Below the pieces are notes generated by a model. It did not search any database and was not told the origin of the DNA. It saw only the letters and a list, made by a program, of their open reading frames with translations. Shown here piece by piece: positions 17,745 to 25,609 of a stretch of 64,000 nt of DNA. Source of the DNA: Desulfovibrio sp. TomC (GTDB lineage: Bacteria > Desulfobacterota > Desulfovibrionia > Desulfovibrionales > Desulfovibrionaceae); the NCBI RefSeq assembly GCF_000801335.2, contig NZ_JSEH01000002.1, forward strand, positions 186,001 through 250,000, read 5' to 3'. The stretch's first letter is position 1. Every line of letters starts with the position of its first letter. A program made the translations under genes and the position numbers.

Positions 17745-18226
17745 TGTGGCTCCTCAGTGAGGGTAGTCGTGATGGGAAAATATGGGCCTGCGCAAGCTGC
17801 GATAGAGGGCCGATCCGAGGTCGAAGGGCGGCCGGTGCATGGCAATGCATGACCGCCAAAGTCCAGTGTCTACACAGCCCGGGCCTTGTTGTCACCTTGA
17901 AAAAAGTTCCAAGAATACTGTGCCGTTTGCAGTGACGATTTTGCATAAACTGAAACGGGAGGGTGGCTTCCCTCGTTCGTTTAACCCGGGCCGGCATACG
18001 ATCCGGTCAGGGGGTCCCTGGTCTCGGGCGCAATGCAGTCGGTCGCCTCAGAACTGGAGGGTTCTCTGGAACTGCGGCTGTTTCCTTGCCAACTTGCGTG
18101 GAGTAACGGCCCCTTGCCGTAACCCAGGTCTGTTTTCCCCTCCCCAACGGACCTTTGGGCCGCTTCTGGCCTTGAGGTCGGACCCGGCCTGGGCTACACC
18201 GGGCAAAACCGTTTCGGGAGGATGTC
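17745..18226. other. 482-base intergenic region without a recognised gene
   Basis: The gap separates two divergent genes and must carry both promoters, but no confident -35/-10 pair was found by eye. Several short inverted repeats are present but none is strong. The last 10 bases hold the GGGAGGA ribosome site of the next gene. A leader RNA is possible but not supported. Confidence 0.5.
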
Positions 18227-18751
18227 TTGGGCAAGCTCAACGCAGAAAAACTGTCCCCCAATCCAGAGTTCGACCTCTTTTTGTATCTGCGGGTTTCCGG
18301 AACCGCCAAAGTCGAACAACATGTTATCGACCTGTGTGAAGAGCATTGGGAAGCCTTCAAGGAGCACCTGAAAGGATACCGCTTCGCTGAATCCGGCTCC
18401 AAACGCGGGGTGGTGCTCTTCTTCCTGGAACCAGCCGCCGAAGGACTTGTCGAAGAAGCCTGGGCCCGCTCGCCCACTGAAGGCTTTGCCCTGCATAACC
18501 TCGCCGTGACCATGGTCATGGCCGCTGCCGCCCAGCAGGTGCCCGAAATTGAAGCCGGCGCCTGCGCGCCGCTGCCCACCCCGGACCGCGACCTCAAACG
18601 CCGTATCGAACGCCTGGGACTGGTCTGGAACGAAACCGGCAACGTCAGCGTTCAATTCGCCGTCATGACCCACGATCCCTACGCCGGCGGCTGCGCTGTC
18701 TGCTATCTGCGCACGTCCTGCCCGAAGAGCGACGTGCCCAAGGGTGCGTAG
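18227..18751 (+). CDS. uncharacterised protein with TTG start
   Basis: A 174-residue soluble protein of no recognised family. It begins at TTG with GGGAGGA placed 5-10 bases upstream, the only good ribosome site; the ATG at 18222 is out of frame. The middle part 'GFALHNLAVTMVMAAAAQQVPEIEAGACAPLP' is helical, and the C-terminal third has a Cys cluster 'GGCAVCYLRTSCPKSD' that could bind a metal or Fe-S cluster. High-GC codon use like the rest of the chromosome argues for a native gene. Confidence 0.75.
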   Translation: MGKLNAEKLSPNPEFDLFLYLRVSGTAKVEQHVIDLCEEHWEAFKEHLKGYRFAESGSKRGVVLFFLEPAAEGLVEEAWARSPTEGFALHNLAVTMVMAAAAQQVPEIEAGACAPLPTPDRDLKRRIERLGLVWNETGNVSVQFAVMTHDPYAGGCAVCYLRTSCPKSDVPKGA

Positions 18752-18784
18752 GGGAGGCTAGGAGAGGCTAGGAGAGGATGAAAA

Positions 18785-18838
18785 TCGGGCTCTGCCCGAA
18801 CCCGCCGGGGGGATGATCCCCCCGGACCCCTCGTCTGA
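18785..18838 (+). repeat. dispersed G+C-rich palindromic repeat, family B copy 1
   Basis: GGGCTCTGCCC, then ACCCGCCGGGGGGAT and ATCCCCCCGGACCCCT, a set of nested palindromes. A closely similar element in the opposite orientation lies at 38262-38323. Elements of this look recur between genes of many high-GC Proteobacteria; they may act as transcription terminators or REP-like sites. Confidence 0.7.
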
Positions 18839-18893
18839 GTGAGGGAAGCGGGGGAGTGTGGTAGTCGGCGGCGGAGAGAGAAGACGGGGGGGG

Positions 18894-18951
18894 CGGAATT
18901 TGGGCGCTGGAGCACCCGTCAAAGCCCGGCTTCTCCAGCGCCCAAATTCCG
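18894..18951. terminator. 19-bp inverted repeat between convergent genes
   Basis: CGGAATTTGGGCGCTGGAG (18894-18912) is perfectly complementary to 18933-18951 with a 20-base loop. It lies between the plus-strand unknown gene and minus-strand hisF, where a bidirectional terminator is expected. No long T tract is present, so termination is inferred. Confidence 0.55.
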
Positions 18952-18966
18952 ACCCCCAACTCGCCA

Positions 18967-19018
18967 GCGGCCCGGAGGCCTTGCGCAATCAAAGCCTTGC
19001 GCAAGGCCTCCGGGCCGC
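18967..19018. terminator. 22-bp perfect inverted repeat, putative bidirectional terminator
   Basis: Bases 18967-18988 (GCGGCCCGGAGGCCTTGCGCAA) and 18997-19018 are perfect reverse complements with an 8-base loop. It is the second of two large hairpins in tandem downstream of hisF. The unusual stem length may reflect a repeat element rather than a simple terminator. Confidence 0.6.
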
Positions 19019-19083
19019 ATTTCGTTGGAGAAAGATCAACCAGAATCGTTGAGAAACCAACTTCTGGATCTTCTTTCCATGTA

Positions 19084-19863
19084 TTACCAGATGGTTCTGA
19101 CCTTGATGCCGCGCGCGGCCATGTGGTCCTTGCACTGCTTGATGCTGTATTCGCCGTAGTGGACGATGGAGGCGATCAGCGCCGCCGAGGCCTTGCCGGT
19201 GGTGACGGCGTCGGCCATGTGGTCGGGGTTGCCGGCTCCGCCCGAGGCGATGACCGGGATGGTGACGGCTTCGGCGATAAGCCGCGTCAGCGTTAATTCG
19301 TAGCCGGTCTTGGCTCCGTCGGCGTCGATGGAGTTGCAGCAGATTTCGCCGGCGCCCAGCGCCTCGACGGTTTTGGCCCACTCCAGGGCGTCCAGGCCCA
19401 TGGCTTTGCGGCCGCCGTGGATGACGATTTCGTAGCCCGAGGGGATCAGTTCCGAGACGGGAACCTGTTTGACGTCCATACCGACGACTACGCATTGGGA
19501 ACCGAAAGCGGCCGCGCCCTGGCTTATAATGTCGGGATTTTTGACGGCAGCGGAGTTGACCGAAATCTTTTCCGCGCCGGCGAGCAGGACCGCCCGCATG
19601 TCCTCGACGGTGGAGATGCCGCCGCCGACGGAAAACGGGATAAAGATCTCCCGGGCCACCCGGTCAACGACGTCGAGCATGATGCCGCGGCCTTCGCTGG
19701 AGGCGGTGATGTCGTAAAAGACCAGTTCGTCGGCCCCGGCTTCGTAATAGAGCCGCGCGGTTTCCACGGGGTCGCCGATATCGACGTTGCCTTTGAACTT
19801 GATGCCCTTGGTGAGCTTGCCGTCGCGGACGTCGAGGCAGGGGATGATGCGTTTGGAGAGCAT
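19084..19863 (-). CDS. hisF: imidazole glycerol phosphate synthase, cyclase subunit
   Basis: A 259-residue (beta/alpha)8 protein starting [15 protein letters not shown] with the catalytic Asp of CLDV and the second Asp in '[12 protein letters not shown]'. 'SVGGGI' and 'ASGGAG' are the phosphate-binding loops. It joins ammonia from HisH to PRFAR, giving IGP and AICAR in histidine biosynthesis. It follows hisH by 4 bases on the minus strand; no other his genes are in the window, so the pathway genes are dispersed. Confidence 0.96.
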   Translation of the reverse strand: MLSKRIIPCLDVRDGKLTKGIKFKGNVDIGDPVETARLYYEAGADELVFYDITASSEGRGIMLDVVDRVAREIFIPFSVGGGISTVEDMRAVLLAGAEKISVNSAAVKNPDIISQGAAAFGSQCVVVGMDVKQVPVSELIPSGYEIVIHGGRKAMGLDALEWAKTVEALGAGEICCNSIDADGAKTGYELTLTRLIAEAVTIPVIASGGAGNPDHMADAVTTGKASAALIASIVHYGEYSIKQCKDHMAARGIKVRTIW

Positions 19864-19867
19864 GGCG

Positions 19868-20497
19868 TTAGGCCTCCCGGCAGTAGGCGGCGAAATTGCG
19901 CAGCAGGGCGAGTCCCGGACGGCCGCTTTTTTCCGGGTGAAACTGCACGGCCCAGAGGCCTTCCCTGCCGTGGACCGAGCAGAAGTCCAGGCCGTAGCGG
20001 GTGACGCCGATGACGTATTCGGGGCTGGGCACGGGGTAGTAGCTGTGAACGAAATAGAATTCGGCTTCCGGGGCGATGCCGTCGAAAAGGGTGCAGGTCT
20101 TGTCCAGGCGCACCTGATTCCAGCCCATGTGGGGGATGCGGATGGGGATGTCGTCCTCGTCGGTTAAGGCGGCGTTGAACATGGCGCAATGCCCGGACAC
20201 GATCCCCAGGGCCTTGGTGTCGTTTTCAGCGCTGTAGTCGAGCAGGATCTGGCAGCCGACGCAGATGCCGAGCAGGGGCTTTGCGGCAGCGACCTGCTCC
20301 GTTAAAAGCGCATCGAGTCCGGTGGTGGTCAGTTCGCGCATGGCCTGACCGGCGGCTCCGACACCGGGAAAGATGATGCCCGAGGCGTCGGCGATGACGG
20401 CCGGATCAGCGGTTATGCGACAGTCGATGCCGAGGTGGTCCAGGGCGCGTTGGACGCTGGTCTGGTTTCCGGCTTTATAGTCTAAAATGGCAAGCAT
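19868..20497 (-). CDS. hisH: imidazole glycerol phosphate synthase, glutaminase subunit
   Basis: A 209-residue class I glutamine amidotransferase. The nucleophile Cys is in '[12 protein letters not shown]' near 80, and the His and Glu of the triad are in 'VQFHPEKSG' near 190. The [10 protein letters not shown] oxyanion region is present. It supplies ammonia to HisF. A run of purines, AGGAGAAGGAGAAC, before the ATG gives a strong ribosome site. It is the first of a two-gene hisHF unit. Confidence 0.95.
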   Translation of the reverse strand: MLAILDYKAGNQTSVQRALDHLGIDCRITADPAVIADASGIIFPGVGAAGQAMRELTTTGLDALLTEQVAAAKPLLGICVGCQILLDYSAENDTKALGIVSGHCAMFNAALTDEDDIPIRIPHMGWNQVRLDKTCTLFDGIAPEAEFYFVHSYYPVPSPEYVIGVTRYGLDFCSVHGREGLWAVQFHPEKSGRPGLALLRNFAAYCREA

Positions 20498-20635
20498 GAC
20501 GTTCTCCTTCTCCTGGGGACTGTCCCGGGAGCGGTCCCGGCCGGGGCAGGGAAGCGGCTTGGCGGCCGTTTGGGGCCTGTGTTACGCAGAAGGCGGTTGT
20601 GAACATTTTAGGCATTTTTGGCAAGAGAGACGGGC

Positions 20636-20940
20636 ATGATCATCGTCACCGGCGGGGCCGGCTTTCTGGGCAGCGCCCGGGCTTTATGGCATAAAGTCGC
20701 CGGGCCGGACGACATTATGGTGGTGGACAACCTGGCTCGCGGCGAATTGTGGAGAAATCTCGTCAATCGTCGGTCTGCCGAGTATCTGCGCAAGGATGTG
20801 CTTCTGGCCGCCATTGCCGACGGCGACGATCCCTTTGATGACGGCGAGTATGCACCTCGGGGCCTGTTCCGCCAGAGGCCGCCGGACTGTACACCGGTAT
20901 ATCGAAACGACGTCAGCCCACGGCTGTGGGTGGCTCAAAA
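20636..20940 (+). pseudogene. decayed ADP-glyceromanno-heptose 6-epimerase (hldD-like) remnant
   Basis: The ATG at 20636 opens MIIVTGGAGFLGS, the NAD-binding start of HldD, followed by 'DDIMVVDNLARGE' and 'NLVNRR', also typical. After about 69 residues the frame breaks. Around 20850 another frame reads MHLGACSA, which corresponds to the conserved I-H-x-GACSA motif of the same enzyme, and homology then fades. The full enzyme is about 320 residues, so only the N-terminal quarter survives. A palindrome directly follows. Confidence 0.75.
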
Positions 20941-20942
20941 TG

Positions 20943-20980
20943 CGGCGGGCCAGTCTGGAGTATGTCCAACTGGCCCGCCG
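20943..20980. terminator. 12-bp inverted repeat after the epimerase remnant
   Basis: CGGCGGGCCAGT (20943-20954) pairs perfectly with ACTGGCCCGCCG (20969-20980), loop 14. No T tract follows closely; it could be the original terminator of the lost gene or a deletion scar. Confidence 0.5.
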
Positions 20981-21056
20981 TGAATTGTTCGGAAGTCTTC
21001 TGGCCTGCTGCTTCCCGGTCAGATTCTGGGTACGGCCTTACCATGCCTATCCTAAC

Positions 21057-21103
21057 CAAGTGGGATTCCAAAGGGCTGTCACTCCCTTTGGCCGCCGGAG
21101 GCA
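21057..21103 (-). repeat. dispersed palindromic intergenic repeat, family A copy 2
   Basis: This is the reverse-orientation copy. Read on the minus strand it gives TGCCTCCGGCGGCCAAAGGG, an inner AGTGACAG variant, CCCTTTGGAATCCCACTTGG. It lies directly 3' of glpX. Confidence 0.8.
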
Positions 21104-21128
21104 CTCTTCCTGCCTTCTCTCCCCCTCA

Positions 21129-22118
21129 CTAATCGTACTTCACCGCGCTTATTTCCATAAGTTTGTCCAGGCGAATGCGCGTTTCGATGCGGCGCATGGT
21201 GCCGGTTTTGCCGCGCATGACGAGCGAGCGGGTGATGGCGTGGGTGCCGGTGAATTCGACGCCGTCGAGGAAGGTGCCGCCGGAGATGCCGGTGGCCGCG
21301 AAGTAGGTGTCGTCGCTGCGCACGAGGGTTTCTTCGGTGAAAATCTGGCTGCAGTTGATGCCGGCCTCGACCAAGGCCTGGGTTTCGGCTTCGGACTGGG
21401 GATCGAGCCGGGCCAGCAGCCGGCCTCCCAGGGCGCGGATGGCGCAGGCCGTGAGCACGCCCTCAGGGGTGCCGCCGGTGCCGAACATCACATCCACGAC
21501 GTTTTCCGGGTCAACGGCCATAAGCGAACCGGCCACGTCGCCGTCGGTATGGAGCTGGATGCGTGCGCCCACGGCCCGGATCTCCTGGATCAACGTCTTG
21601 TGGCGGGGCTTGTCCAGGACAAAGACCACAAGATCGTCCACATCCTTGCCGAGGGCCTTGGCGATTTTTTTGAGGTTGTCGCTGACCGGGGCGTCGAGAT
21701 CGGCCACATCCTTGGCCTGGGGCGGCACCACCAGTTTTTGCATATAGTAGCTGGGGCCGGGATTGAACATGGAACCGCGCGGGGCGATGCCAACCACGGA
21801 GATGGCGTTGGGGCGGCCGTAGGCGAGCAGGTTGGTGCCCTCGACCGGATCGACGGCCACATCCACGGCGTGGCCCTGGCCGCTGCCCACCCGTTCGCCG
21901 TTGTAGAGCATGGGGGCTTCGTCTTTCTCCCCCTCGCCAATGATGATGACGCCATCGAGCGGCAAGGTGTTAAACGACAGACGCATGGCGTCCACGGCGG
22001 CCTGGTCCCCGGCGTTTTTATCACCCCGGCCAAGCCAGCGCGAGGAACTGAGTGCCGCCGCTTCGGTCACCCGTACAAGATCCAGCCCGAGATTTCTGTC
22101 CGGCGCTTCCATGGACAT
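21129..22118 (-). CDS. glpX: class II fructose-1,6-bisphosphatase
   Basis: A 329-residue GlpX-type enzyme. It has 'SSRWLGRGDKNAGDQAAVDAMR' motif features near 26-47 (shown in part), 'GEGEKDEAPML' as a metal site near 82-92, and 'DPVEGTNLLAYGRP' near 111-124, the lithium-sensitive phosphatase signature. It hydrolyses fructose-1,6-bisphosphate in gluconeogenesis. It starts MSMEAPDRNLGLDL behind AAGGAGCG. Transketolase and ribose-5-phosphate isomerase lie just upstream on the same strand, forming a sugar-phosphate cluster. Confidence 0.95.
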   Translation of the reverse strand: MSMEAPDRNLGLDLVRVTEAAALSSSRWLGRGDKNAGDQAAVDAMRLSFNTLPLDGVIIIGEGEKDEAPMLYNGERVGSGQGHAVDVAVDPVEGTNLLAYGRPNAISVVGIAPRGSMFNPGPSYYMQKLVVPPQAKDVADLDAPVSDNLKKIAKALGKDVDDLVVFVLDKPRHKTLIQEIRAVGARIQLHTDGDVAGSLMAVDPENVVDVMFGTGGTPEGVLTACAIRALGGRLLARLDPQSEAETQALVEAGINCSQIFTEETLVRSDDTYFAATGISGGTFLDGVEFTGTHAITRSLVMRGKTGTMRRIETRIRLDKLMEISAVKYD

Positions 22119-22192
22119 CGCTCCTTGTGAAGAAGAGGGAGAGGATGGCCGGCCCGTCGAAAATAGGGGAGCGGACGGGCCGTGATTCCAAA

Positions 22193-22222
22193 CGGCCCCG
22201 CAAGCTCAAGCTTGCGGGGCCG
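22193..22222 (-). terminator. 14-bp stem hairpin between tkt and glpX
   Basis: CGGCCCCGCAAGCT and AGCTTGCGGGGCCG form a perfect stem with a 2-base loop, about 40 bases past the transketolase stop, followed on the minus strand by TTT. Two shorter GC hairpins flank it (22150-22182 and near 22232-22255). It probably ends or attenuates tkt transcription before glpX. Confidence 0.65.
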
Positions 22223-22262
22223 CATCAATGGCGAGCCGGCGGAGACTTCCCCGCCGGCGTGG

Positions 22263-24254
22263 CTACTTGTTGTCCCAGGCTTTGCGGATGGCCGCTGCCA
22301 GGGCCGGTGGGGTGAACCCGTAGGCCTCGGCCAGCTTTTCGGCCGGGGCCGAGGCGCCGAAATGGGAGATGCCGTGCACGCGGTCCAGGCTCCCGGTGTA
22401 CTGGCACCACAGTTCCGGCCGGCCGGCTTCGGCGGCGAAGCGGAAGGAGACTTCCGGCGGCAGCACGGACTTCTTGTAGTCTTCGGGCTGCTCGTTAAAA
22501 AGCTCCATGCAGGGGATGCTGACAATGCGGATGGCCAGATCGGGCAACAACTTGGCTGCGGCCATAGCCAGGGAGACTTCCGAGCCGGAGGCCAGCAGGA
22601 TCAGGTCTGGCTTGCCGCCGGGCGCCTCCACCAGTACATAGCCGCCCCGGGTCACGCCTTCGGCCAGCCCCGGATAGGCGGCAGGGTCGAGAACGGGCAG
22701 GTTCTGGCGGGTGAGGAGCAGGCAGGTCGGCCGGTTGGTCCGGGTCAGGGCCACCTGAAGGCAGGCGCAGGTCTCATTGGCGTCGGCCGGGCGCATGACC
22801 AGCATGTTGGGAATAAGGCGCAGCGAACTGGTCTGCTCAATGGGTTCGTGGGTGGGGCCGTCTTCGCCGACATAGAAGGAGTCGTGGGTGAAGACATGCA
22901 GGGCCGGAATGCGCTGGAGCGCGGCCATGCGCAGGGCGTTTCGCTCATAATCCGAGAAGATGAGGAAGGTGGCCCCGAAGGCCATGAGTCCGCCGTGGAG
23001 CACGATGCCGTTGACGATGGCTCCCATGGGGAACTCGCGGACGCCAAAGCACAGGGTGCGGCCAAGCGGCTTTTCCGGGCTGAAGACGCCGGTCGTCTTA
23101 CGGAATTTTTCGGTCTGGTTGGACGGATCGAGGTCGGCCGAACCACCCACCAGCAGCGGGAAGCGGTCGGTGATGGCGTTCAGGGCCGCGCCCCAGGCGG
23201 AGCGGGTGGCCACGGACTTGGCCGGATCAAAGGTCGGCCAGGCAAAGCTGCGGTTGCCCGGAGCGCGTTTGGCCTGCCGCCACAGATCCTCGAAGGCGGC
23301 ATCGGAGGCGAGCTTGGCCTCCAGGGCCTTGTTCCAGGCCTGACGCGCGGCGGTCAGTTCGGGATAGCGGGCGCGGAAGTGCTGGCCGACTTCGGGGGGC
23401 AGATAAAATGCTTTGTCTTCAGGCAGGCCCAGCAGTTTTTTCGTGGCTTTGATCTCGTTTTCGGAAAACGGCGCACCGTGGGAAGCAGAGTCGCCTTCCA
23501 TGGTGCAGGCGCCTTTGGCGATGGTGGTGTGGCCGATGATCATGGACGGCCGGTTGGTTTCGGCCCGGGCGGCGTCCAGGGCGGCGTGGATGGCGTCGTG
23601 ATCGTGGCCTTCGATCTCGACCACATGCCAGCCCATGGACTCGAAGAGTTTTGTATAGTCGGTGTGGTCGCAGATGGCCACGGGACCGGAAAGCTGAATC
23701 TGGTTCTTGTCCAAAAGGACGATGAGCCGGCCCAGGCCCCAGAGACCGGCCAGGGCGGCGGAACCCTGGAACACCGGGGTCTGGACGTCGCCGTCCGAGG
23801 ACAGGACATAGGTGTAGTGGCCGGCAATGTCGTCGCCCAGGCGTTCGCGCAGCATGGCTTCGGCCACGCCCATGCCGACGGCCATGGAAAAACCCTGGCC
23901 CAAGGGGCCGGTCGTGCACTCGACGCCCGGGGTTTCGTAATTTTCCGGATGCCCCGGGGTCTTGCTGCCGAACTGACGGAAATGCTGCAGGTCTTCCATG
24001 GTGAGCAGACCGCGCAGATGGAGCAGGGTGTAGAGCAGCATGGACTCGTGGCCGGCGGACAGGACGAAGCGGTCGCGGGCGAACCACTGGGGATCGGCTG
24101 GATCAAAGCGCAGATAGTCTTTGAAAAGCACATACGCCATATCGGCCGAAGACATGGCTCCTCCCGGATGGCCGGAGTTGGCCTTGTGGGTGGCGTCCAT
24201 GATGAGGCCTTTGATGGTGTTGACGGCCTTGGCGTCGATGGCGGTGGTGGTCAT
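22263..24254 (-). CDS. tkt: transketolase
   Basis: A 663-residue thiamine diphosphate enzyme. The N-terminal region has 'NSGHPGGAMSSADM' and 'GPLGQGFSMAVGMG'; the ThDP motif begins 'SSDGDVQ' and ends in the 'LIVLLDKNQIQ' segment. The C-terminal half has 'REFPMGAIVNG' and 'THDSFYVGEDGPTHEPIEQ', which are diagnostic. It moves two-carbon units between sugar phosphates in the pentose phosphate pathway. ATG 24254 has a GAGG ribosome site about 10 bases upstream; an upstream GTG at 24269 is less likely. It is separated from rpiB by 33 bases, same strand. Confidence 0.96.
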   Translation of the reverse strand: MTTTAIDAKAVNTIKGLIMDATHKANSGHPGGAMSSADMAYVLFKDYLRFDPADPQWFARDRFVLSAGHESMLLYTLLHLRGLLTMEDLQHFRQFGSKTPGHPENYETPGVECTTGPLGQGFSMAVGMGVAEAMLRERLGDDIAGHYTYVLSSDGDVQTPVFQGSAALAGLWGLGRLIVLLDKNQIQLSGPVAICDHTDYTKLFESMGWHVVEIEGHDHDAIHAALDAARAETNRPSMIIGHTTIAKGACTMEGDSASHGAPFSENEIKATKKLLGLPEDKAFYLPPEVGQHFRARYPELTAARQAWNKALEAKLASDAAFEDLWRQAKRAPGNRSFAWPTFDPAKSVATRSAWGAALNAITDRFPLLVGGSADLDPSNQTEKFRKTTGVFSPEKPLGRTLCFGVREFPMGAIVNGIVLHGGLMAFGATFLIFSDYERNALRMAALQRIPALHVFTHDSFYVGEDGPTHEPIEQTSSLRLIPNMLVMRPADANETCACLQVALTRTNRPTCLLLTRQNLPVLDPAAYPGLAEGVTRGGYVLVEAPGGKPDLILLASGSEVSLAMAAAKLLPDLAIRIVSIPCMELFNEQPEDYKKSVLPPEVSFRFAAEAGRPELWCQYTGSLDRVHGISHFGASAPAEKLAEAYGFTPPALAAAIRKAWDNK

Positions 24255-24287
24255 GGAGGGTATCCTCACAGGGAGCAGGTTGATGGT

Positions 24288-24752
24288 TCAGGCATCCAGG
24301 GCCGGGCAGCACGTTTCAATCATATCGACGCGGCGTTGATGTCGGCCGCCCTCGAAGGCCGTATCCAGAAAGACGTCGGCGATGGAGGCAGCCAGTCCCT
24401 GGCCGATGACGCGTTCGCCCAGGCACAGGACATTGGCGTCGTTGTGCAGGCGGGTCATACGGGCCAGATACTCGTTCACGCACAGGGCGGCCCGGATGCC
24501 GGGAATGCGGTTGGCTGCCATGGACATGCCAATGCCGGTGCCGCACACTAAAATACCGGCGCTGCCGGGAGTTTCGAGCACCTTGGCGCAGACCGCCTTG
24601 GCGAAATCGGGATAATCAACGCTTTTGGCCTCGCTTGGGCCAAGATCGACAACAGTATGGCCGGCGGCGGCAACATGGGCGGCAAGGCCGGCCTTGAGTT
24701 CCAGGCCGGCGTGGTCGGAACCGATGAAAATGGTTTTGGGCATGGTCGTCAT
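24288..24752 (-). CDS. rpiB: ribose-5-phosphate isomerase B
   Basis: A 154-residue RpiB/LacAB protein. 'FIGSDHAGLELK' near the N-terminus binds phosphate, and 'GILVCGTGIGMSMAANRIPGIRAALC' (read here in part) contains the active-site Cys and the GTGIG loop. 'RLHNDANVLCLGERVIG' follows. It interconverts ribose-5-P and ribulose-5-P. Starts at 24752 and 24743 are both possible. It lies directly upstream of tkt, whose substrate it makes. Confidence 0.94.
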   Translation of the reverse strand: MTTMPKTIFIGSDHAGLELKAGLAAHVAAAGHTVVDLGPSEAKSVDYPDFAKAVCAKVLETPGSAGILVCGTGIGMSMAANRIPGIRAALCVNEYLARMTRLHNDANVLCLGERVIGQGLAASIADVFLDTAFEGGRHQRRVDMIETCCPALDA

Positions 24753-24783
24753 GGCTGTGCAATCCGGTCGCCGGGGGGGCGGT

Positions 24784-25608
24784 TTAGAGGTCAGGCAAGA
24801 GATTCCCGTCCCCGGCTGCATCAAGGGGGCGCACAGCAACATTGGGCGGGACAGGCAGTTCCAGATCGGCCCCCGGGTAGGGGGTCGGGCGCGGCTGGAT
24901 GGTTTTGACGCGAAGGGTCAGGGTCGCACCGCCCGGCGTCGTCAGCACAAGCCGTCTGGCGACAATCAAGGCCAGACCGGGCACGGCTTCGTCGTCTTCA
25001 AAGGCGACCTGCCAGGGCTCAATGCCACGGCCGGTCAGATGTCGCGGTTTTCCCTGGAAGTCAAGGGTGAGGCTGGACAGACGCGGATCGTTGGAAAAAG
25101 CGTACTCATAGCCGTCAGCAACCTTTTTCGACGCGGCGTAGCGGCCCGGGGCCAGTTCGCCCAGGCGTCCCGAGAGGATGGCGGCCAGTTCGCGCAGGGT
25201 AAAGGGCAGGGGCATGCCCAGGCGCGAGGCTCCGGCCCGGGTGTCGGCATGGGTATAGACCGTGTCGCGGCCTGGGACAAAGGCGGTGAATTCACCGCCG
25301 GTTTCGCGCAGATGGGCATAGGCCCCGCCCAGAGGCGTGGTCAGATCCAGACGCACGGGGTTGGCGTAGTTGCCGAAGAAGCGGTAGTTTAAGCGGCCGC
25401 TTTTGCCGCCTCGGGCAAAACTCAGAGAGCCGGACAGGGAAAAGGCCTGGGTCGGCTCAAGGTGGGCCTGGGCGTCCAGAAACGTCTGATAGACGGTCTT
25501 GGCCTCGTCGGCAACCGGCGGCGCGGTCGGCTTAATGCCGGCGCAGCCGGAAACCCACGCCGCGAGGACGGCCAGCAGGAGAAGGCGCAGCAGGACCGGG
25601 CACGACAT
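24784..25608 (-). CDS. outer-membrane lipoprotein, LolB/DUF4292-like
   Basis: A 274-residue protein with a lipoprotein signal (hydrophobic LLRLLLLAVLAAWVSGC, lipid Cys at 22). After 'AKTVYQTFLDA' the protein is rich in antiparallel beta strands: 'FSLSGSLSFARGGKSGRLNYRFFGNY', 'PVRLDLTTPLGG'. This resembles the LolB/DUF4292 fold that receives lipoproteins at the outer membrane. It starts one base after the TPR gene stop, so the two probably work together. Exact LolB function is inferred. Confidence 0.7.
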   Translation of the reverse strand: MSCPVLLRLLLLAVLAAWVSGCAGIKPTAPPVADEAKTVYQTFLDAQAHLEPTQAFSLSGSLSFARGGKSGRLNYRFFGNYANPVRLDLTTPLGGAYAHLRETGGEFTAFVPGRDTVYTHADTRAGASRLGMPLPFTLRELAAILSGRLGELAPGRYAASKKVADGYEYAFSNDPRLSSLTLDFQGKPRHLTGRGIEPWQVAFEDDEAVPGLALIVARRLVLTTPGGATLTLRVKTIQPRPTPYPGADLELPVPPNVAVRPLDAAGDGNLLPDL

Positions 25609-25609
25609 G

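Noticed and set aside
22182-24551. 789-residue frame opposite transketolase and rpiB
   Set aside because: It is antisense to two clear enzymes, with Gly/His/Gln-rich composition and no motif.
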